This document shows positions 56,978-64,000 of a DNA stretch of 64,000 nucleotides, in pieces. This DNA comes from Leclercia adecarboxylata (GTDB lineage Bacteria > Pseudomonadota > Gammaproteobacteria > Enterobacterales > Enterobacteriaceae): positions 62,001 to 126,000 of the forward strand of contig LR590464.1 of the NCBI GenBank assembly GCA_901472455.1, read 5' to 3'. Both the position numbers and the translations under genes were made by a program. How positions within the stretch are numbered: position 1 is the first letter of the stretch; every line of letters begins with the position of its first letter. Below the pieces are notes generated by a model. It made no database searches and was not told the origin of the DNA. It was given only the letters and a program-made list of their open reading frames with translations.

Positions 56978-58362
56978 ATGACTACTCAGCACGCTCTTTA
57001 TAGCCAACTTCCGCGACCGATCGTCTGCTTCGCGACGCCCGTCTTACCGCTGTTATTGCCCGGTTTGGCCACAGCCGAACGGTGGATACCTTACGCCTGT
57101 TGCAGGATGAAGCCCGCGCCGGGATCCGCGCAGACAACCGTCTGCCGGCCTGGTGTGATGACTGGGCGCAGGAGACCGAAAAACGGCTGGCAATGGCTGA
57201 CGCCCCGGGTCTGCGGCCGGTCATAAACCTGACGGGCACGGTACTGCATACCAATCTGGGCCGCGCGCTGCTGGCTCAGGAGGCGGTAGAGGCGGTAACC
57301 CATGCGATGCAGACGCCGGTTACCCTGGAGTACGATCTTGACGGCGCCGGGCGCGGCCATCGCGATCGGCCGCTGGCGGCGCTGCTGTGCCAGCTCACCG
57401 GTGCGGAAGATGCCTGCATTGTGAATAACAATGCCGCGGCGGTACTGCTGATGCTGGCCGCGACCGCCAGCGGTAAAGAGGTGGTGGTCTCCCGCGGCGA
57501 ACTGGTGGAGATCGGCGGGGCGTTTCGCATTCCCGACGTGATGGCGCAGGCCGGGTGCCAGCTGCGGGAAGTGGGCACCACCAACCGCACCCACGACCGG
57601 GATTACGCGGCGGCGATCAATGACAATACCGCCCTGCTGATGAAGGTCCACACCAGTAATTACCAGATCGAAGGCTTTACCCATGCCGTTGACGAGGCCG
57701 GACTGGTACGCATCGGGCAGGAGAGGGGCGTGCCGGTCGTCGTCGATCTGGGCAGCGGTTCGCTGGTGGATCTCAGCCGCTATGGCCTGCCGAAAGAGCC
57801 GATGCCGCAGGCGTTAATTGCCGCCGGTGTCAGTCTGGTAAGCTTCTCGGGCGACAAACTGTTGGGTGGCCCGCAGGCCGGGATCATCGTCGGTAAACGC
57901 GACCTGATTGCCAGATTGCAACGGCACCCACTGAAACGCGCCCTGCGCGCGGATAAAATGACCCTCGCCGCGCTGGAGGCCACTTTACGCCTCTATCTCC
58001 ACCCGGAGACGCTGGCCGAACGCTTACCGACGTTGCGCCTGTTGAGCCGCGACGCCGCCGCGATCCATCGTCAGGGGGAGCGCCTGCTGGCGCAGGTCGC
58101 GCCGCACTACCCTGATTTTGAGGTTCGCGTGGAAGAGTGCCTGTCACAGCCTGGCAGCGGTTCGCTGCCGGTGGACCGCCTTCCGGGAGCCGCCCTGACC
58201 TTCGCCCCACGCGACGGGCGCGGCGCGCAGCTGGAGGCGCTGGCGTTACGCTGGCGAGCCCTGCCCGTGCCGGTACTGGGTCGGATAAAGGACGGACGTT
58301 TGTGGCTGGATTTACGCTGTCTGGAAAATGAAGCACAGTTTCTGGAGATGTTGCTGAAATGA
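56978..58362 (+). CDS. selA: L-seryl-tRNA(Sec) selenium transferase (frame-broken once)
   Basis: PLP enzyme that converts seryl-tRNA(Sec) to selenocysteinyl-tRNA(Sec). The start at 56978 reads [12 protein letters not shown], and after a missing or extra base near 57015 the frame continues [59 protein letters not shown], the PLP-lysine block [17 protein letters not shown] and [18 protein letters not shown] are present. Length about 462 residues. The stop overlaps the selB start (ATGA). Confidence 0.96.
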
Positions 58363-60286
58363 TTATTGCCACCGCCGGTCATGTTGACCACGGCAAAACC
58401 ACCCTGCTGCAGGCGATCACCGGCGTCAATGCCGACCGTCTGCCGGAAGAGAAAAAGCGCGGCATGACCATCGATCTGGGTTATGCCTACTGGCCGCAGC
58501 CGGATGGCCGGGTACTGGGATTTATCGACGTCCCCGGGCACGAAAAGTTTTTGTCCAACATGCTGGCGGGTGTCGGCGGGATCGACCATGCCCTGCTGGT
58601 GGTGGCCTGTGATGACGGGGTGATGGCGCAGACGCGCGAGCACCTGCAAATCCTCCAGCTGACCGGCAACCCGCAGCTGACGGTAGCCCTGACCAAAGCC
58701 GATCGCGTTGACGACGACCGGGTGGAGGCGGTGCGCGAAGAGGTGCTCGCCACCCTGCGGGAGTATGGCTTTGCCGATGCGACGCTGTTTGTCACCGTTG
58801 CCACCGAGGGGCGGGGAATAGATGCCCTGCGCGCCCATCTGCAACAGCTCCCGGCCCGCGCCCACGCAGAACACCATCGCTTCCGTCTGGCCATCGACCG
58901 CGCCTTTACCGTAAAAGGGGCCGGACTGGTGGTCACCGGTACGGCGCTGTCGGGCGAAGTGCGGGTGGGCGATAACCTGTGGCTGACCGGGGTTAACAAA
59001 CCGGTGCGTATTCGTGGGCTGCATGCGCAAAACCAGCCTGTTGAGCAGGCCCATGCCGGGCAACGCATCGCCCTCAACCTGGTGGGCGACACGGAAAAAG
59101 CGGCGCTGAACCGCGGGGACTGGCTGCTGGCCGACGCGCCGCCGGAGCCGACAACGCGGGTGATCGTCACCCTGCAAGGCGATGTGCCGCTGGCGCAGTG
59201 GCAGCCGCTGCATATTCACCATGCCGCCAGCCATGTTACCGGCCGCGTTTCGCTGCTGGAAGGAACGCTGGCGGAGCTGGTCCTTCGATTCTCCGCTGTG
59301 GCTGGCCGACAACGATCGGCTGGTGCTGCGCGATATTTCTGCCCGTGCGACCCTGGCCGGGGCGCGGGTGGTGACCCTCAATCCGCCGCGTCGCGGGAAG
59401 CGTAAACCAGAATACCTTCAATGGCTGGCGATGCTGGCACGGCAGAAGATGACCACACCGCACTGCGGGTGCATCTGGAGCGCGGGGCGGTCAATCTGGA
59501 TGCGTTCGGCTGGGCACGCCAGCTGAGCGGCGAGGGGCTGCGTCAGTTTGACCCAACAGCCGGAGTTTATCCAGGCCCGGTTCCAGCCTGTTAAACACCG
59601 CTGTCGCGGCGCGCTGGCAGCGTAAAATTCTGGAGGTGCTGACGACCTACCATCAGCCAGCATCAGGATGAACCTGGCCCCGGACGGAACGCCTGCGTCG
59701 TATGGCGCTGCCGATGGAGGACGAGGCCCTGGTTCTGCAGCTGATCGAGCGGATGCGCGAGAGCGGCGAGCTGCACAGCTACCACGGCTGGCTGCATCTG
59801 CCGGATCATAAAGCGGGCTTTACCCCGGCGCAGCAGGCCGTGTGGGAAAAAGCAGACGCCCTGTTTGGCGATGAACCCTGGTGGGTGCGCGACCTCGCTC
59901 GCGAAACCGCCACCGACGAGCAAACCATGCGTCAGGTGCTAAAGCATGCGGCGCAGCAGGGGCTGATCACCGCCATCGTCAAAGACCGTTATTACCGTCA
60001 CCATCGGATCGTCACCTTTGCCAACCTTATCCGCGAGCTGGATCGCGAGCGCGGCTCCACCTGCGCGGCAGATTTCCGCGACCGGCTGAACGTCGGGCGT
60101 AAGCTGGCGATCCAGATCCTCGAGTACTTCAACCGCATTGGCTTTACCCGCCGCCGCGGTAACGATCACCTTCTGCGGGATGCGCTACTCTTTGCCGACG
60201 AGACGCCAGCAGCGTTAATCCTTTTTGCTGGCGAACTTCTGTTTCGCCAGCCATACGGCGCCCAGCCTGCCCGCCTGGTTCCCTAA
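58359..60286 (+). CDS. selB: Selenocysteine-specific elongation factor SelB (multiply frame-broken)
   Basis: GTPase that carries selenocysteyl-tRNA to UGA codons marked by a SECIS hairpin. The G motifs are visible: [34 protein letters not shown] and [12 protein letters not shown]-Tu-like domains II and III follow, then four winged-helix domains that bind SECIS, ending [15 protein letters not shown]. Breaks lie near 59280, 59450, 59550 and 59590-59670. The open frame runs to 60286, but the family usually ends a few residues after LLF. A small shift would give the TAA at 60216, which overlaps the stop of the convergent kinase gene. Confidence 0.93.
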
Positions 60287-61103
60287 CTGGCAGGGCAGGA
60301 TGGGCACCTGCAACGCTTCCCACTCTTCAAAGGTTTGCAGGTGTTTATCGAGTAGCCGATAAATTTTCTCCCTGCTCGCTGATACCGCCGCCGATCAGAA
60401 CCACCTGCGGATCGAACATCGAGATGACGCTGTAGACCCCGCGGGCGAGGAACAACGCCCACTCTTCCACCGCCTCGCGCAGGTGCAGATCGTTCTCCAT
60501 CAGCTCGAACAGTTCTTCGCCTTTCGGCATATCATCCCCGGAGACCCCCAGCGCCCGGCCGGCAGGTCTCCATCAGCCCTTTGGCCGAGGCGACCTCATG
60601 CATTCCTTCGCCATGTTTACCGACCGGCATCACCCCGAACTCCCCGGCGCGATAGTGTGAGCCGCGATAGAGATCGCCCCGAGTACGATCCCGCCGCCAA
60701 TGCCGGTGCCAAGCGTCATGCAGACAAAATTCTCATACTCTCGTCCTGCGCCGCACCAGCGTTCGCCGAGGGCAGCGCAGCTGGCGTCATTATCGGCCAC
60801 CAGCGGCAGGTCGGTCAGCTCTGCGAAGAGGTCGTACAGGTTGACGTTATCCAGATACTCCAGCGCGCCAGCCTTCGCCGCTTCGCCGGTATGGGTATTG
60901 ATGTGGCCGGGGATGCTCACCCCGATCGCGGCAATCTCGTGTTCGTTCTGGTAGGCCTCGACCACCTCGCGCCATTGCTGCTTAAAGCTCTCTTCATCCT
61001 CCGGCGTATCAAACTGATCGGTGGTGAGTTCGTTTCCGTCCTCGTCGATCACGCCGTGTTTAATGTGGGTTCCGCCCACGTCGAAGCCGATAAAAAGCCG
61101 CAT
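60215..61103 (-). CDS. ROK-family sugar kinase (frame-broken)
   Basis: About 295 residues. The phosphate-binding motif GFDVGGTHIKHGVIDEDG opens the protein. IGVSIPGHINTHTGEAAKAG, the catalytic-Asp region LPLVADNDASCAALGERW and the glycine-rich MTLGTGIGGGIVLGA follow, with VYSVISMFDPQVVLIGGGIS near the end. This is the ROK layout, but the cysteine zinc motif of many ROK members (CxCGxxGC) is not seen. Breaks lie near 60655, 60560 and 60365. The sugar is unknown; N-acetylmannosamine, glucose or a glucoside are all possible. E. coli has yiaY, not a kinase, next to selB. Confidence 0.85.
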
Positions 61104-61269
61104 TTAACCTTCCCTCTGCCAGTGTTGTGCGCTTTAAGTATGGCTCAGGGCGGAAAACCAAACGTAAAGTAAGGTAATGCGTGAAGAGGCTCGCAAAGCA
61201 AGCGATGGCTGGCGAAAAAAACACCGCCGCGGTCTACCTTTGAAGGACACTTCACGCAAGGAGACAGTC

Positions 61270-62808
61270 ATGACGAATAACCCTCCCTCAGCACGTATCC
61301 TGCCCGGCGAATATGGTTTCCCCCTTAAACTGAAAGCCCGTTATGACAACTTTATCGGCGGCGACTGGGTTCCTCCGGTCGACGGCGATTATTACCAGAA
61401 CCTCACCCCGGTCACCGGCCAGCCGCTGTGCGAAATCGCCAGCTCCGGCAAGCGCGATATCGATCTGGCGCTGGATGCTGCCCACAAGATAAAAGAGAAA
61501 TGGGCGCACACCTCGGTGCAGGATCGCGCCGCGATCCTGTTCAAGATTGCCGATCGCATGGAGCAGAACCTGGAGCTGCTGGCCACGGCTGAGACCTGGG
61601 ACAACGGCAAACCGATCCGCGAAACCATGGCCGCCGACGTGCCGCTGGCGATTGACCACTTCCGCTATTTCGCCTCCTGTATTCGTGCCCAGGAGGGCGG
61701 GATTAGCGAGGTGGATAAAGACACTGTCGCCTATCACTTCCATGAGCCGCTGGGCGTGGTCGGGCAGATCATTCCGTGGAACTTCCCCCTGCTGATGGCG
61801 GCCTGGAAAATGGCCCCCGCGCTCGCCGCCGGGAACTGCGTGGTACTGAAACCGGCGCGCTTAACACCACTGTCGATACTGCTGCTGATGGAAGTGGTGG
61901 GCGACCTGCTCCCGCCGGGGGTGGTGAACGTGGTCAACGGCGCCGGGGGCGAAATTGGTGAGTATCTGGCGACCTCCAAAAAGATCGCCAAAGTGGCCTT
62001 TACCGGCTCCACCGAAGTGGGCCAGCAGATCATGCAGTACGCCACCCAGAACATCATTCCGGTGACGCTGGAGCTGGGCGGGAAATCCCCGAACATCTTC
62101 TTCGCCGACGTAATGGATGAAGAGGATGCCTTTTTTGATAAGGCGCTGGAAGGGTTTGCGCTTTTCGCCTTCAACCAGGGCGAAGTCTGCACCTGCCCAA
62201 GCCGGGCGCTGGTGCAGGAGTCGATCTACGAGCGCTTTATGGAGCGCGCCATCCGCCGCGTGGAGGCGATCCGCAGCGGCAACCCGCTGGACAGCGTTAC
62301 CCAGATGGGCGCCCAGGTATCGCACGGGCAGCTTGAAACCATCCTCAACTACATTGATATCGGTAAGAATGAAGGCGCTGAGATCTTAACCGGCGGGCGG
62401 CGTAAGCAGCTGGATGGCGAGCTGAAAGAGGGTTACTACCTGGAGCCAACCATTCTGTCCGGCAAAAACAACATGCGCGTCTTCCAGGAGGAGATCTTCG
62501 GCCCGGTGCTGGCGGTGACCACTTTCAAAACCATGGAGGAGGCGCTGGAGCTGGCCAACGACTCGCAGTATGGCCTGGGGGCGGGGGTCTGGAGCCGTAA
62601 CGGCAATCTGGCGTATCAGATGGGACGCGGGATCCAGGCCGGACGCGTGTGGACCAACTGTTATCACGCTTACCCGGCCCATGCCGCGTTTGGTGGATAT
62701 AAGCAGTCGGGCATTGGCCGTGAAACCCACAAGATGATGCTGGAACATTACCAGCAGACCAAATGCCTGCTGGTCAGCTACTCCGATAAGCCATTGGGCC
62801 TGTTCTAA
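61270..62808 (+). CDS. aldB: Aldehyde dehydrogenase AldB
   Basis: Intact 512-residue enzyme that oxidises acetaldehyde and similar aldehydes. The start at 61270 ([20 protein letters not shown]) follows a CAAGGAG site; an upstream in-frame ATG at 61177 would add 31 residues unlike the family. [18 protein letters not shown], the catalytic Glu in [13 protein letters not shown] and the catalytic Cys in [15 protein letters not shown] are present. The cofactor loop reads VLKPARLTP where most ALDHs have KPAE. That lost glutamate fits NADP+ use, which E. coli AldB shows. Confidence 0.96.
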   Translation: MTNNPPSARILPGEYGFPLKLKARYDNFIGGDWVPPVDGDYYQNLTPVTGQPLCEIASSGKRDIDLALDAAHKIKEKWAHTSVQDRAAILFKIADRMEQNLELLATAETWDNGKPIRETMAADVPLAIDHFRYFASCIRAQEGGISEVDKDTVAYHFHEPLGVVGQIIPWNFPLLMAAWKMAPALAAGNCVVLKPARLTPLSILLLMEVVGDLLPPGVVNVVNGAGGEIGEYLATSKKIAKVAFTGSTEVGQQIMQYATQNIIPVTLELGGKSPNIFFADVMDEEDAFFDKALEGFALFAFNQGEVCTCPSRALVQESIYERFMERAIRRVEAIRSGNPLDSVTQMGAQVSHGQLETILNYIDIGKNEGAEILTGGRRKQLDGELKEGYYLEPTILSGKNNMRVFQEEIFGPVLAVTTFKTMEEALELANDSQYGLGAGVWSRNGNLAYQMGRGIQAGRVWTNCYHAYPAHAAFGGYKQSGIGRETHKMMLEHYQQTKCLLVSYSDKPLGLF

Positions 62809-63768
62809 CCTTTGAGAGCAGACCGCCCCCGGGGGGTCTGCTCAATCTGTTTACGCAGCGTATTCAATACCCCATCCAGTACAAACTGCACCCGCCACGG
62901 CTGATAGTCACGTTTGCGGAAGATAGCCACCAGATCCAGCCACCACTCCTCCTGCTGAATGAAACAGGGCACCATTGACCCCTCTTCTATCTCCCGTGCC
63001 AGACTCTCTTTTGGCGCAAAGACGATCCCCAGATGGTTGCGGGCCAACTCCAGCGCCGTCTGGGTGTTGTCGCAAATATAATTGCCCGAAACTTTATAAT
63101 CGAGAACCTGCTCGCTATTATTCACGCGAAAACGCCAGATATTAGCGTCATCAATTATCATTGAGTCGATAAGAATGCAGGAGTGATTAATAAGGTCGTC
63201 GGGTTTGCTAATGGGGTGTTTTTTTATATATTCCGGGGTGGCGAAAGCGGTAAGAGAATATTTGGTTAAGGTGGTGGCGACCAGGTTTTCATCTTTGGGT
63301 TGGGCATAGGTAATTAAAATGTCGCAATCGTCGGGAAAGGTCACCCCTTCGAAAAATTCATTCCTGTCGAGGTTGTAGGTTTTCAGGCTAATACGGATAT
63401 CGCCAATATCCTTGATCTCATGAATTACCTGGCGGGCAAGGTAAGACATGATTCCCGATGGCCCATAGATAGTGACCTTCCCGCGTTTTTCGTGCTTATA
63501 ATCAGCAATGAAATTAATCAGTTGCTCATTTTTTTTCAGCGATGCCTCGATGAAAGGCAGTAATGATTCACCGAACTGGGTCAGCGCCAGGTGGCGGGTG
63601 GTACGCTCAAACACCTTCAGCCCAACGCGGGTTTCGAAATCAGCAAGATATTTACTGACGTTGGCCTGGGCCATCCCTAATAACGCGGCAGCATCACCAA
63701 TACTGTGGGTCGCGGCAATAACGGAAATGATTTTTTAATTCTCGTGGCTTGATTTGCATTTTGTTCAT
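62805..63768 (-). CDS. LysR-family transcriptional regulator (frame-broken once)
   Basis: About 320 residues. The start at 63768 ([12 protein letters not shown]) leads, after removal of an extra base in the T run at 63731-63736, into the [49 protein letters not shown]. The effector domain follows ([58 protein letters not shown]). I do not recognise the specific regulator. It is divergent from the MipA/OmpV gene, so it may control that gene; control of aldB is also possible. Confidence 0.88.
62816..62843. terminator. Hairpin between aldB and the LysR gene
   Basis: GAGCAGACC (62816-62824) pairs with GGTCTGCTC (62835-62843), and the middle CCCCC/GGGGG can extend the stem. It begins 8 bases after the aldB stop and overlaps the last codons of the convergent LysR gene. 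It probably terminates aldB, though no long T run follows. Confidence 0.6.
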
Positions 63769-63797
63769 TGCCTGACGCCCATCTATATGAATTTATA

Positions 63798-63809
63798 TAT
63801 AATATTATA
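63798..63809. promoter_or_regulatory. A+T palindrome in the divergent lysR-ompV gap
   Basis: TATAATATTATA is an exact 12-base palindrome midway between the divergent starts at 63768 and 63889. It contains a consensus -10 sequence on each strand, and such A+T-rich dyads can also serve as LysR-type operators. Confidence 0.45.
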
Positions 63810-63888
63810 CAAATAACGGCATTGCATCGCCATTTTTGTAACCATTATTATGCGCCGCGTCGTATGACATTTAATGGATTGCAAAACA

Positions 63889-64000
63889 ATGAAGTTTAAA
63901 AAGAATTTCCTCATCGCGGCCGCTTTATTTACGGCAACGTCCGCAATGGCCGATGACTTTTCAATTGGCGCTGGCGCATTTTTTAATGAATCACCCTATA
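63889..64000 (+). CDS. MipA/OmpV-family outer-membrane protein (C-terminus beyond window)
   Basis: Only 37 codons are inside the window. They encode a signal peptide, MKFKKNFLIAAALFTATSAMA, cut before DDFSIGAG, and the beginning of the mature protein FSIGAGAFFNESPY. The run IGAG..xNESPY is typical of the MipA/OmpV outer-membrane family (E. coli YiaT has IGAGAAYNESPY). It is divergent from the LysR gene. The call rests on a short piece. Confidence 0.7.
   Translation, partial: MKFKKNFLIAAALFTATSAMADDFSIGAGAFFNESPY

Noticed and set aside
58107..59381. A 424-residue open frame opposite selA and selB
   Set aside because: Antisense shadow spanning two recognised genes; no domain was seen.

Overview
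The window is chromosomal DNA from a gammaproteobacterium of the family Enterobacteriaceae. Nearly every gene reads as a close relative of an E. coli gene from the 81-82 minute region, in almost the same order (gltS, recG-trmH-spoT-rpoZ-gmk, ligB, yicG, yicC, rph-pyrE, slmA, dut-coaBC, radC, rpmBG-mutM, coaD, the waa cluster, hldD, kbl-tdh, envC, gpmI, secB-gpsA-cysE, lld, mtl, yibHI, selAB, aldB). The LPS-core genes are not of the E. coli/Salmonella type. They include waaE, a WabG-like and a WabH-like glycosyltransferase and a phosphoethanolamine transferase, which points to the Enterobacter/Klebsiella/Kosakonia side of the family. I would not name the genus from this alone.

Layout. 1-8.8 kb: xanP and gltS (divergent), then the stringent-response/repair operon gmk-rpoZ-spoT-trmH-recG on the minus strand. 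8.8-13.9 kb: ligB, an accessory phosphoethanolamine transferase, yicG and yicC. 14-20.8 kb: rph-pyrE with its attenuator, slmA, dut, coaBC, radC, rpmB-rpmG-mutM and coaD. 20.8-34.6 kb: LPS inner-core and Kdo genes (waaE, waaA, a second phosphoethanolamine transferase, two putative core glycosyltransferases, waaL, a plus-strand GT4 gene, wabG, waaQ, waaC, waaF, hldD). 35-38.1 kb: kbl-tdh (threonine catabolism) and a GT2 glycosyltransferase. 38.1-42 kb: yibQ-envC-gpmI. 42.2-45.3 kb: yibN-grxC-secB-gpsA-cysE. 45.4-49.6 kb: trmL and the L-lactate genes lldD, lldR, lldP. 49.8-54 kb: yibL and the mannitol genes mtlR, mtlD, mtlA. 54.7-60.3 kb: yibI-yibH, yibF, selA-selB. 60.2-64 kb: a ROK sugar kinase, aldB, a LysR regulator and the start of a MipA/OmpV-like outer-membrane protein.

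The most striking property is technical. About 42 of 61 genes carry one or more single-base indels, mostly one extra base in a short homopolymer. These hit indispensable genes such as gmk, waaA, coaBC, dut, hldD, gpsA and spoT. This looks like uncorrected sequencing or assembly error, not decay, so these genes are annotated as full-length CDS across the breaks and the breaks are noted.

No clearly undescribed system was found. The points most worth checking are the hybrid LPS-core cluster with an unrecognised member at 24.6-25.6 kb, the two separate phosphoethanolamine transferases, the paired LldR operators, the CRP-site array upstream of mtlA, and several dispersed palindromic repeats.
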